Source: Chitinophagaceae bacterium
GTDB taxonomy: Bacteria > Bacteroidota > Bacteroidia > Chitinophagales > Chitinophagaceae
Assembly: GCA_016721385.1 (NCBI GenBank)
Contig: JADKIE010000001.1
Location: 924,501-988,500, forward strand
DNA: 64,000 bases
Direction of reading: 5' to 3'
The notes under the pieces are model-generated. The model made no database searches. It worked only from the letters and a program-made list of their open reading frames with translations, and was not told the DNA's origin. The translations under genes were made by a program, and so were the position numbers. Below, in pieces: positions 9,860 through 19,594 of the stretch. How positions within the stretch are numbered: position 1 is the first letter of the stretch; every line of letters starts with the position of its first letter.

Positions 9860-11699
9860 TTAATTTTGAACAATATCTTCCGCTTCTTGGTAAACCATAT
9901 ACATTGGCTGCTTTTCAGCAAACGGGTTATATAAATACGATTCTACATTATTAATAAAATTTTGTACCTGCATAGATGTGCTTAATGATATTTTACCTGC
10001 ATCTAACCATTCAATAATATCATTTTTACTTATAGTTGCTGCATCTATACCAATTTTATTGGCCAAAAAGGTTTTCATTTCAGTATTAACAATTTTGTAA
10101 AATTCTTCTGCATTTTCGGTATCCAGACAATGTTTTGTTTGTGTTAACCAATTTTTTTCTTTGAAAAGAATCTTTGCTTCTACAAGTGCATTTTCTTTAT
10201 CTATTGTTACTTTTATAGCTACTTGATCAATGTTTTTTGCTTATCTTTCTTGCCCAAAAGAAAGTGCAATTAAGCAACAATTGCAAAAAGCTGATTACTA
10301 AGCGCCTGTTCGAAAAAAAGGAATTTAACCAGCTTGTACTTTTTTGCAATTCTGTTGTATTTGCTTTTTCTTTATTTAATACACCCTTGCTAACCGTAAA
10401 TGCAATAGGTTTTACTGCTATTGTTTTGTACAAATTTGTTTTATCATCAAAATAAGAACACCGCAAACTATCCAGCAAATAATTTCCGACACTATCGGCA
10501 ACAAGCGGATACTCAATGATTTTTGTGCCACTAACCGGCACTGTTGTTTTAAATAAATCCTCTTTTGTATTAGGCTCAAAAACTTCAATATTTTTAGGCC
10601 ATTTTACTTCGGGTATATTTATCAAATGCAAATTACCTTCACCACTTAGTGTTATACGAAGTTTAGCAGTTTCGTCTGTTGTAAATTTATCTTTTTCAAG
10701 CGTAGCATTTATTTGAAACCTGCCTACAGCGCCTTTAAAACTTACAGGAATGTTTTTTGATGGAAGTGGTTTCACTAAAATTGAAACAGAATTGTTTTTT
10801 AAACTAATTTTAAATTTTTCAAAGGCAGTTTCCGGAACCATTGCTTCGCCAAAAGCGTTAAATAAATTTTGTGTTCCTCCTTTTATATATTCTTCTTTAA
10901 TAAAAGAAACTGTGTTTTCTATTTCAGCTTCATCTAAATTAAATGTACCTGCCTGCAACGGGTAAAGCTGGGCTTTACGTAACGTATATACGTTGTATTC
11001 TTTGCCTTTAAACGTTTCGTTGCTATAATACATACTATTGGGCTGCTCCAAATCAATAACTGAAAACCCGTTAAACGATGGGCTTTTTACTACATTGCTT
11101 TCGCTTTTAAGTCTTGTATATAATTTATATGTGGCAACAATTGGTTCACCTACAAAACAAGTTGTTTTAGTTACATCAACTTTTACAAACATGTTTTGCC
11201 TTGCCTTATCTGCAGCATTTTCGCCTTTTTTAATTATATGATCTTTATAATTAGTTTGTGGCTCAGGCATTATACCCATATTCCCAAACGGCGATATTGC
11301 ATTACTGTTACCTACCGAAATATTACCAACTTTTATTTTTATGCTATTGCTTTTATATTCTACCCCATCGGCAATTGCTGTTGTTGAAGGGATAGTAATG
11401 GTTCCGGTACTTTTTGGGCGAATAATATAGGTTAAGGCAACATGTTTTTTCACAACACCGTTTACATCGCTAAAGCCGGTTTCTTGATTTGGACCACTTT
11501 CTACAATAAAATTATTTAAGTTAGGTGTAACAATTTTTTCAACATTTTGAGCATTTTCAACACTTAATTTTAATTGAGCAAATTCATTTTTACCAATTTC
11601 GTTGGGCACAATGGTAGCTACAAATTTTACCTGGGCTACCAATACATTGTTGGTTAATATAAATAGTAGTACAAAAAAACTAAACCCCTTCTTTAACAT
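9860..11699 (-). CDS. batD: BatD family protein (frameshifted near the C-terminal membrane segment)
   Basis: A signal peptide (MLKKGFSFFVLLFILTNNVL, then VAQ) is followed by tandem immunoglobulin-like oxygen-tolerance (BatD) domains over about 450 residues, then a membrane segment around VISFLQLLLN and a cytoplasmic tail. The frame breaks at a short A run (T6 on the + strand at 10233-10238). The tail continues in another frame from NIDQVAIKV to MVYQEAEDIVQN. BatD belongs to the Bat (Bacteroides aerotolerance) set. No batA, B, C or E is next to it here, unlike the usual operon. Confidence 0.82.
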
Positions 11700-11777
11700 A
11701 GCTTACAAAAATAATGCATACCCTTAAAAAATAATTTATACATGTTACAAATGGTAATAAAAAACTGTTAATAAAGT

Positions 11778-12473
11778 TTATAAATCACCTTGTTGCGGCC
11801 GAAGTACAATTTCTTCTACACAAGCTCCAGCGGATAATTGCGATGCAGCATAAATCATTTTTGCAATATCTTCTGCTTCCATAATTCTATTGCTGCTATT
11901 ATCAAAATTGCCCCAAGATTTAGTAAATACAGCTCCGGGATAAACGGTAGTTACTTTTATATTATGTGGCATCATCTCTTGTCGTAAATTTTTACTAAAC
12001 CCAGCCATTGCAAATTTGCTAATACTGTAGGCACCGCCATTTGGATAGGCTTGTAATGATGCAACTGAGCAAATATTAAAAATATGCCCTGTTGCAGCTT
12101 CCATCATTTTAGGTAATAATTTTCTGGTAAGATGATAAGCACTGTACAAATTAGTTTCAATTTGTTTTTCCAGTAAACCATCGGGTTCGTTATATACATT
12201 TCCCGGCTCAAACACACCTGCGTTATTTACCAATATTTTTGGAGTAATATTATTATCCAAAACCCATTGTCCAAATTCTTTTGCTTGTTTACTTAAATCA
12301 AACGCCTTAGCTTTTATATTAACGGAAGAAAATTGTGTTTGTAACTCCTCAGCCGTTTTATTTAAATCAATTTCATTTCTTGAGCACAATAATAAATTGT
12401 AACCATTTTCGGCAAATTCTTTTGCTATCGCTTTTCCTATTCCTTTTGATGCTCCGGTAATAACTACGTACAT
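11778..12473 (-). CDS. Short-chain dehydrogenase/reductase (SDR)
   Basis: A protein of 231 residues, classical SDR length. It has the cofactor motif TGASKGIG at residues 6-13, NNAG near residue 88, a Ser in the IFNICSVAS strand and the catalytic YSISK near residue 150. It is an NAD(P)-dependent oxidoreductase in the cytoplasm; the sequence resembles 3-ketoacyl-ACP reductase-like and sepiapterin reductase-like SDRs but the substrate is not predictable. The gene is intact and lies between batD and a divergent HAD gene. Confidence 0.88.
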   Translation of the reverse strand: MYVVITGASKGIGKAIAKEFAENGYNLLLCSRNEIDLNKTAEELQTQFSSVNIKAKAFDLSKQAKEFGQWVLDNNITPKILVNNAGVFEPGNVYNEPDGLLEKQIETNLYSAYHLTRKLLPKMMEAATGHIFNICSVASLQAYPNGGAYSISKFAMAGFSKNLRQEMMPHNIKVTTVYPGAVFTKSWGNFDNSSNRIMEAEDIAKMIYAASQLSAGACVEEIVLRPQQGDL

Positions 12474-12548
12474 GTCATTTAATTTAGAAGTACGAAGTAC
12501 GAATATTTTTTTGGTTAAACCTTAAATGGTAATTCGTAATTTGCAGAT

Positions 12549-13246
12549 ATGAAGTATAAACATATTTTTTTCGACCTCGATCATACGCTCTGGGATTTTA
12601 ATACCAATGCAAAAGAAACACTTACAGATTTATATGCCTTTTTGAACTGGATATTACCATTAAAGTACCGTTCGATGATTTTTATAAAAGCTATTTATAC
12701 CACAACGAAATTTTATGGGACAGGTACCACAATGGCCTTATTACTACCGAAGAATTAAAGTGGAAACGCATGTGGCGTACAATGCTTGATTTTAAAATTG
12801 CAGACGAACCTTTGGCAAAAGAATTAAGCAGCAAGTTTTTAGAATTATTACCCACAAAGAAAGTGTTATTTCCATACACAATGGAGTTACTGGATTATCT
12901 TACCAATAAAAAATACGTTTTACATTTAATTACAAATGGATTTGAAAAAACACAATGGAGTAAATTAAGCAACAGTAGTTTGAGTAACTATTTTACACAT
13001 GTAATTACTTCCGAAACCAGTAACAGCTTAAAACCTAAAAAAGAAATTTTTGATTTTGCCCTGCAAAAAGCAAATGCACAATTAACAGAAAGTATAATGG
13101 TTGGCGATAATTTAGAAGCAGATATTAAGGGCGCCATTAATGCAGGAATGGACAGCATTTTTGTAAACCATATTAATGCTGCTGTTACAAACATAAAGCC
13201 AACCTATACGGTTACACATTTGCAGCAAATAGAAACCATATTATAG
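12549..13246 (+). CDS. HAD-family YjjG-like nucleotidase (frameshifted)
   Basis: The N-terminus carries HAD motif I (FFDLDHTLWDF). The frame breaks at five T (12639-12643); six T would give FFELDITIKVPFDDFYKSYL, continuing in frame into the second part. That part holds motif II (HLITNGF), a Lys in SLKPKKEIF (motif III) and motif IV (MVGDNLEADIKGA). The layout matches YjjG/YfnB noncanonical pyrimidine nucleotidases, which dephosphorylate unusual nucleoside monophosphates. The break is probably a sequence error. Confidence 0.85.
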
Positions 13247-13253
13247 GCATAAA

Positions 13254-13279
13254 AAAACCTCTCATAACAGAGAGGTTTT
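13254..13279 (-). terminator. Rho-independent terminator shared by two convergent genes
   Basis: A perfect 10-bp stem (AAAACCTCTC paired with GAGAGGTTTT) with a 6-base loop. On the minus strand it is followed by seven T, making it a good terminator for the Lys/Cys-rich peptide gene. On the plus strand it lies 7 bases after the HAD gene stop, so it probably works in both directions. Confidence 0.8.
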
Positions 13280-13301
13280 GTACTTACCCAAAAGGGTTTA
13301 A

Positions 13302-13517
13302 TTACATTTGTGCGGTTGCAGCATTATGCTTGTCTTTACAGCAAGATTTTTTTGTTCCTGTTGCTGTTTCGTCCTTAGAACAAGACTTTTTTGCTGCTGC
13401 ATCCTTAGAGCAACAAGTTTTACCTTTTGCACATTTCTTTTTCTTTTTACCATTGTCAGCAAATGTTACACCTGTAACTAATAATGCTGCAGTAGCTAAT
13501 AATAAAAACTTCTTCAT
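13302..13517 (-). CDS. Small exported Lys/Cys-rich peptide
   Basis: A protein of 71 residues. A clear signal peptide (MKKFLLLATAALLVTGVTFA, residues 1-20) is followed by a mature part of about 50 residues made mostly of Lys, Ala, Ser, Thr and Cys. It has seven Cys, including two CC pairs, in repeats such as GKTCCSKD, KKSCSKD and KKSCCKD. It is not recognised as a named family; similar Lys/Cys-rich periplasmic peptides occur in related genomes. A metal-binding or redox role is only inference. It has its own terminator and appears monocistronic. Confidence 0.7.
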   Translation of the reverse strand: MKKFLLLATAALLVTGVTFADNGKKKKKCAKGKTCCSKDAAAKKSCSKDETATGTKKSCCKDKHNAATAQM

Positions 13518-13594
13518 TTTAAACTATTTTGGGTGATTAATCATTGTAAAAGTACTTTACAAAACACTAAAAAGCAACATTAAACTGTTAAAAT

Positions 13595-14249
13595 TTACAA
13601 AGTAGCAATAACAGTTACGCCACCTTTTACCACTTGGTTTAGCTGTACATTTACCTTGGTGCCCGGCGGCAACAACATATCTACCCTGCTTCCAAACTTA
13701 ATAAAGCCCATTTCGTCGGTTTGGTTTACTTTTTGACCAACCTGCAGGTAGTTTATTATACGCTTTGCCAAAGCACCTGCTATTTGCTTAACTAAAACCT
13801 CAGTTTCTCCCTTTTTTATTACAACCGAGTGGCGTTCGTTATCTGTACTGCTTTTAGGATCCCAGGCTACTAAATATTTGCCTTTGTGGTATTGATTATA
13901 CACCACTTCACCACTCAGTGGATTTCTATTAACATGCACATTTGCCGGGCTCATAAAAATAGAAACCTGTAATCTTTTTGTTTTAAAATATTCAACATCT
14001 ACCGTTTCTTCAATTACAACAACTTTTCCGTCTGCAGGTGCTATAATGGCATTTTCATTTATGGTAAGTGTACGATTAGGCACTCTAAAAAAAGAAATTA
14101 AAAACAACAATAAAAAAGTGTAGCTGCAAAAATGATGTAGCATAAAAGAGGCAATGAAGCGCTAAAAAAATAAAAAAGCAAAATTAATAGCACCAAAAAT
14201 TAAAGTGCCAATAGCTATAGATTGATATCCTTCTCTATGAATTGTCATG
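13595..14249 (-). CDS. psd: Phosphatidylserine decarboxylase (N-terminal frameshifts)
   Basis: The main open part (13595-14143) holds the short-type decarboxylase body: APADGKVVVIEE, MSPANVHVNRNPLSGEV, and a C-terminal GFIKFGSRVD. GFIKFGSRVD contains the self-cleavage serine of the Gly-Ser pair that yields the pyruvoyl group. Upstream, ATG at 14249 gives MTIHREGYQSIAIGTLIFGA, a typical family start. Two homopolymer errors, in an A7 at 14164-14170 and an A6 at 14112-14117 (+ strand), would join this membrane segment to the body. The enzyme makes phosphatidylethanolamine at the inner membrane. It lies downstream of cdsA. Confidence 0.85.
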
Positions 14250-14302
14250 CAGTAGTTTTGAGGTGCAAAGATAAGGAATGCGGTTTACAGTTTGGAGTTT
14301 GC

Positions 14303-14370
14303 TTAGGTGTCAGGTCACTATTAAATACTCTGTAAGTTTTAAAAGCTGTGCTTAGTGACCAGACACCTAA
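14303..14370. repeat. Long inverted repeat between psd and cdsA
   Basis: Arms at 14303-14320 (TTAGGTGTCAGGTCACTA) and 14352-14370 are complementary except for one base pair, with a 31-base spacer. There is no T tract adjoining the arms, so it is not a standard terminator. It may be a REP-like palindromic unit or an mRNA structure between the two phospholipid genes. Confidence 0.6.
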
Positions 14371-14387
14371 CTTACAACTATAAAAAC

Positions 14388-15065
14388 AACTTTACATACA
14401 CCCACACAGCAGGTACTGCAAAAAGTAAGCTGTCAAATCTATCTAAAAAACCGCCATGACCATAAGATAAAACTGCCGCTGTCTTTTACATTCGCCATGC
14501 GTTTTAATTTGCGTTCGAACAAATCGCCAAGGGTTCCAAAAATGGCGCAAAGAGCTGCAATAATTGCTGCATCTTTTACAGGTATAAGTTTGCTAAAATA
14601 AGCGATAGCAGCAATTACAATAACACATAATATTGCTCCTCCGCCAGTACCTTCCCAAGTTTTTTTTGGGGAGATTTTTGAGAAGGGTGTTTTACCGATT
14701 AAAGAGCCAACTATGTAGGCCATTGTATCGTTTATCCAAATGGAGAATATGATTGCGCAAGGAATGACGTACGTGAAAATTATTTCGTTTGTATTATTAA
14801 TTGTATAAACTTTCCATTCGCTTCCTAAATCCAACATCAATAAAACTGGTACAATTATATAAATCAATTCAAACAAAAAATATAAAATATTATTGCCGTA
14901 TATTTTTTTTATCAATTTTATATACTCATACCAACAACCAAAATGTATAATGGTAAACAAAACCAGAAAGCTCCAAAAATTCCACAACAAGCCCACCAGC
15001 ATTACAACAACAAAAATTACTGCTGTTAGGCTACGGGTTTTAAGTGTTTGCAGGTTAAGTGCCAT
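14388..15065 (-). CDS. cdsA: Phosphatidate cytidylyltransferase (C-terminal frameshift)
   Basis: A polytopic membrane protein with six to eight hydrophobic segments and the CdsA signature around the TPFSKISPKKTWEG and LGDLFERKLKR segments. The frame breaks after KDSGS at a short A run (14469-14472 on the + strand). The correct frame gives the expected GHGGFLDRFDSLLFAVPAVW and ends at 14388. It makes CDP-diacylglycerol from phosphatidate and CTP. It starts 3 bases after the CPBP gene stop and is followed by psd, forming a phospholipid cluster. Confidence 0.9.
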
Positions 15066-15067
15066 AG

Positions 15068-16035
15068 TTAAGCGGTGTTTTCAATTTCGTTAATGAAACG
15101 TTGCTCTTGCATTGTAATTTCACTTACCGGTTTTGCAGATGCCTTATTAAAATAATGCAACAAAAAAGCTAAAATAGCAAGGGTAATAAAAATACTCCAC
15201 ACCGGTAATGTTTTATCAACCTGTGCTACCTGCTCCAGGCTTTTTTTGCTAAAAAACATTACACTTAATGCCAATGCATTATTAATAAAATGTGCTGCAA
15301 TATTTACCCAAATATTTTTGCTGTAATAAAATAGTACGCCTAATACATACCCCAATGCCAACCTTGGTAAAAACATAAAATACTTGTATGTACTAAACTA
15401 AACAAAACACTTGTTACCAAAATAGCCAACATGGGTTTTTGCCACCATTTTACAAAAAGATTTTGCAAAAGTCCTCTAAAAAACAATTCTTCAAATACAG
15501 CAGGCAAAAGCGCTAAAATAATAAGGCCTAGCAAATAACTTCCTATGCCATTTAGATTACTAATGGCTGTTACCGTTGAATTATATTGTGTTTCAAGTTC
15601 TTTTGAAAGTGCATGTAGCTTTGGAAAAAATTGAAGCAGTGCTTCGCTGGCAGTTTGTAACGGCTGTGCATAATAATTGGTAACCAAAATAATTAAAAAT
15701 GCCAACCCTACTTGCGCCATATTTAAATGTTTGCTGCTACCCGCCCAAAAAAAAGATTTGCCATAACAAATTCTTATAAATAACCACGATGGAATAAACA
15801 GCATTAACAGCGTATTCACAAATTGCATCCATTGCAGTAATTGTGCATTTTTAGGATTAGCAATTTTAGCTATAAAATCTTTTTTGTTTTGCATATCGCT
15901 AATACCAATGCCCATAGCGTTCATAAAAATGGTTTGCACTAATAAAGCTGCAAGTATGCCCAAACCCACCAAACCCAATAAGATAGCCAATTGCATCCAT
16001 CCGCTATGCCCTTTTGGGCTTTTAAAATTCGCCAT
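15068..16035 (-). CDS. CPBP intramembrane metalloprotease-like protein (frameshifted)
   Basis: A multi-pass protein with the CPBP/Abi motifs EELFFRGLLQ (motif 1), a His in SLVHTS (motif 2) and NIAAHFINNA (motif 3, from the second frame). The break is at four A (15377-15380 on the + strand); one more base joins SLVHTS to FMFLPRLALGYVLG. The family includes glutamic/metallo intramembrane endopeptidases. The target is unknown. The gene is immediately upstream of cdsA and probably cotranscribed. Confidence 0.82.
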
Positions 16036-16079
16036 TGTTTTAGATGTTGTAAATTTGCTGCAAAAATAGGCATTTCGCT

Positions 16080-16270
16080 TGGTATGACACCCTCGTTTGA
16101 CGAGTTGAAACAGAGCACTTAGCTATAGCTAATACTAACAGTGGCTTTTGCCGATTGAAAAATAAATGTTGACAGGCTGCCGGATTGAAGTGTAAACCGA
16201 AACGAAGTGAAAGTTGAAATGCAAAGCCGGAACAAAAGCTAAGCGCTGTAAAATGCTTACAGCCCCAAAA
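16080..16270. repeat. Short-repeat-rich spacer between CPBP and dusB genes
   Basis: This non-coding spacer has a higher GC content than its neighbours and several reiterated words, such as CCGGATTGAAGTG, CCGAAACGAAGTGAAA and GCCGGAAC. It also has a small hairpin GCTGTAAAATGCTTACAGC at about 16245-16263. The layout suggests a dispersed intergenic repeat rather than a gene. No coding sense was found on either strand. Confidence 0.35.
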
Positions 16271-16282
16271 ACAAAAAATAAC

Positions 16283-17325
16283 ATGATAAAAATTGGCGAT
16301 AATATTGAACTACCCGATTTTCCTTTGTTGCTTGCACCAATGGAAGATGTAAGCGATCCGCCATTTAGGGCTGTGTGTAAAGATAAAGGCGCCGATTTAA
16401 TGTACACCGAATTTATTAGCAGTGAAGGGTTGATTAGAGATGCTATTAAAAGCCGCCAAAAGTTGGATATTTTGACTACGAAAAACCGGTAGGCGTACAA
16501 ATTTTTGGTGGAGATGAAGAAAGCTTAGCGCTGGCTGCAAAAATTGTAGATGTTACAAACCCCGATTTGTTGGATATTAACTTTGGCTGCCCCGTAAAAA
16601 AAGTAGCGCTTAAAGGTGCAGGCGCAGGTGTACTTAAAGATGTTGACTTAATGGTTCGATTAACCGATGCCGTTGTAAAAAGCACAAACTTACCTGTAAC
16701 AGTAAAAACCAGGCTGGGCTGGGATGATAACAATAAAAATATTGAAGAAGTTGCCGAACGCTTGCAAGATGTAGGCATAAAAGCCCTAGCCATACATGGC
16801 CGCACAAGAGCGCAAATGTATAAAGGCGAAGCCGATTGGGCTTTGATTGGTAAAGTAAAAAACAATCCTCGTATAACCATTCCCGTTTTTGGCAATGGCG
16901 ATATTGATAGTGCAGAAAAAGCGTTGGAATATAAAAACAGATACGGTGTGGATGGTGTTATGATTGGCCGTGCCGCTATTGGCTATCCTTGGATATTTAA
17001 CGAAATAAAGCACTTTGTAAAAACGGGTGAGCATTTACCATCGCCAACTATTGAAGACAGAGTTGCTGTTTGTAAAAAGCATTTACACAAATCATTTGAA
17101 TGGAAAGGCCCAAAGGTGGGCATTTTTGAAATGCGAAGACATTATACCAATTACTTAAAAGGTTTGCCAGGCATTAAAGATTATCGCCTTAAATTAGTTA
17201 CGCTTGAAAAAGTTGAAGAAATTGTTGCCGTATTGGATGAGATAGTTATTAAATATGCCGGTTATGAATTTGCAAAAACGCCAATAGAGTTAATTAACTA
17301 TCACGAAAAATGCCCCATTAATTAG
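16283..17325 (+). CDS. dusB: tRNA-dihydrouridine synthase (frameshifted)
   Basis: The start ATG at 16283 gives MIKIGDNIELPDFPLLLAPM, the typical beginning of a Dus TIM barrel, followed by EDVSDPPFR. The break is at four T (16470-16473); five T restore DIFDYEKPVGVQIFG. The second part has the catalytic-Cys signature DINFGCPVKKV, the AIHGRTRAQMY FMN-site motif and GVMIGRAAIGYPW. It reduces uridine to dihydrouridine in tRNA with FMN. The longer upstream ORF start is not used because it lies in repetitive spacer. Confidence 0.9.
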
Positions 17326-17339
17326 GTTACAAAAAAATT

Positions 17340-18824
17340 ATGGATAAAATTAATACTCGCCCTAATAAACATATTAGCCTTATTGGTGGCGGTATTATGA
17401 GCGCTACATTAGGCATTTTACTAAAAGAGCTAAATCCTAATTTTACCATTACTATTTACGAACGATTGAATGAAGTGGCCGCCGAAAGCAGCGACGCATG
17501 GAACAACGCAGGCACTGGCCACTCTGCCTTTTGCGAATTAAATTATACTCCACAAAAAGAAGATGGATGTCTTGATATTAAAAAGGCAATTAAAATTGCA
17601 TCGTCTTTTGAATTGTCAAAATCATTTTGGGCTTATTTAGTAAAACAGCAATACTTTGATAAGCCCGAAAGCTTCATCAACAATATACCGCATATTAGTT
17701 TTGTTTGGGGAGATGATGATGTGGCATTTTTAAAAAATAGGTTTGAAGCTTTAAAAAAACATCCGCTTTTTGCAGATATGATATATAGCGATGATGTTAG
17801 TGAATTAATGCAATGGATGCCTTTAGTGATGCAGCATAGATTGAGTAATGAAAAAATTGCAGCTACCAAAGTTGATATTGGCACAGATGTAAATTTTGGC
17901 AATCTTACAAGATCTCTATTTACACACCTTACAAGCCTTGATGGAATTGAGCTTTTATTAAACCACTAAGTAAGAGATTTAGATAAACAAGATGACGGTA
18001 CATGGCTGGTGCACTATAAAGATTTAGCCTTTGAAGAAAAAAATGAACGCTATACCGATTTTGTTTTTATTGGTGCAGGCGGTGGATCATTGCCATTATT
18101 AGATAAATCGAAAATTAAAGAAGCTGATGGATACGGCGGCTTTCCGATAAGTGGACAATGGTTAGTTTGCAAGAACAAAGACATAATTGAGCAACACAAT
18201 GCCAAAGTTTATGGTAAGGCTAAAGTAGGTGCACCGCCAATGAGTGTGCCACATATGGACACCAGAATTATTGATGGTGAAAGGGCATTGCTATTTGGCC
18301 CATTTGCATGCTTTAGTACAAAGTTTTTAAAAAATGGATCATACTTTGATTTGCCCTTGAGCATAGAGTTTGATAACATAATTCCCATGCTTAGTGTTGG
18401 CTGGCATAATATGGCATTAACCAAATATTTAGTTGAACAAGCCACACAAAGTCATAGTGATAGAATGAAGGCACTTAAAGAATATTTTCCAAATGCAAAA
18501 GATGAAGATTGGGAATTAGCTATTGCCGGTCAACGGGTACAGGTTATTAAAAAAGATGAGGAAGAAGGTGGGGTTTTAGAATTTGGAACCGAATTAGTAC
18601 ATAGTGCAGATGGTAGTATTGCTGCACTGTTAGGAGCATCGCCAGGTGCATCTACAAGTGTAATGGCAATGCTTGATGTCTTGGAAAAATGCTTTGGCGA
18701 TTTAATGCAAACAGATGATTGGAAAGAAAAACTACATAAAATAATTCCGTTATATAATGCAACTGATGCAGATTGGTTACAACATAGAAAGTTAAACAAT
18801 ACTATTTTGCATTTAGACGATTAG
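17340..18824 (+). CDS. mqo: Malate:quinone oxidoreductase with an internal stop
   Basis: A frame of 494 codons, in one phase throughout, with Mqo features: the FAD-binding start SLIGGGIMSATLG, the SSDAWNNAGTGHSAFCE segment, VFIGAGGGSLPLL, SVPHMDTRIIDG and LLGASPGASTS near the end. A single TAA at 17967-17969 interrupts it after LLLNH. Homologues usually have Glu there (NHEV), so a G-to-T change would explain it. The enzyme oxidises malate to oxaloacetate and passes electrons to quinone at the inner membrane. Nonsense mutation or sequencing error cannot be separated here. Confidence 0.88.
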
Positions 18825-18905
18825 GTCTTTTTACCTATTGTGGGGATTACATAGAAATAAACTAGTTCAAATCCGTCAAAAATCAGTTTCTTCCGTGAAT
18901 ACACA

Positions 18906-19583
18906 TCAGTGTTCTATAGCATTTTTAACTTCGCTATCCAATGGCGATACTGAAGGATCAAAATAATTTATTAAAACCCCCTTTTCGTTCACTAAGTATT
19001 TACTAAAATTCCAGCTTGGGGCTTTATCATTCCAGCCATTATTAGCAGCGTTGGTTAACCATTGAAAAATCGGGTTTTGCTCCGCCGATTTTATAACAGT
19101 ACTTTTCTTTATCAAAGGAAATGTAACGCCGTAATTTATTTTACAAAACTGTGCAATATCATCATCCGTTCCTTTTTCCTGCTCCTTAAAATCATTTGCC
19201 GGAAAACCAATAACTACTAACCTATCTTTATATAATTCAGATAATTTTTGCAAATCGTTGTATTGATTTGTATATCCACAATCGCTTGCAGTATTTACTA
19301 GCAATACTTTTTTCCCCTTTAAAGTTTCAAAATTTAAAATTGAATTGTTATTTAGTGTATCACTTAATGTATAAAAAGAAACAATGGGTTCTTTGGTGCT
19401 ACTTAGTTTTTCGGTATTTTTTCCTGTAAGCTTTGTTAACCAAATAAAAGCAGGATAAATTGTTTTTAAAACTTTTTGTCTAAATGTCATATTTTTTGAG
19501 TTACGATTTACTACTTGCACATAAATAACAAAGCTCCCTAATAATACAAGTATAACAATAAAAAAGCGTTTTAGTTTTTTCAT
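18906..19583 (-). CDS. Membrane-anchored glutathione peroxidase-like thiol peroxidase
   Basis: From ATG at 19583 the protein has 225 residues. An N-terminal membrane helix (about 6-25) and a linker precede a glutathione peroxidase domain from about residue 65. The peroxidatic Cys is in NTASDCGYT, the Gln in FKEQEKG, the Trp and Asn in WNFSKYL. A second Cys in DIAQFCKINYGVTFP matches the resolving Cys of thioredoxin-dependent forms. It probably reduces peroxides on the periplasmic face. The upstream in-frame ATG at 19619 is less likely because the anchor then starts late. Confidence 0.85.
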   Translation of the reverse strand: MKKLKRFFIVILVLLGSFVIYVQVVNRNSKNMTFRQKVLKTIYPAFIWLTKLTGKNTEKLSSTKEPIVSFYTLSDTLNNNSILNFETLKGKKVLLVNTASDCGYTNQYNDLQKLSELYKDRLVVIGFPANDFKEQEKGTDDDIAQFCKINYGVTFPLIKKSTVIKSAEQNPIFQWLTNAANNGWNDKAPSWNFSKYLVNEKGVLINYFDPSVSPLDSEVKNAIEH

Positions 19584-19594
19584 GATTAATGGTT

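Noticed and set aside
9850..9934. C-terminal tail of the response regulator
   Set aside because: It is an out-of-frame product of a missing T at 9806-9811; the canonical end is at 9849.
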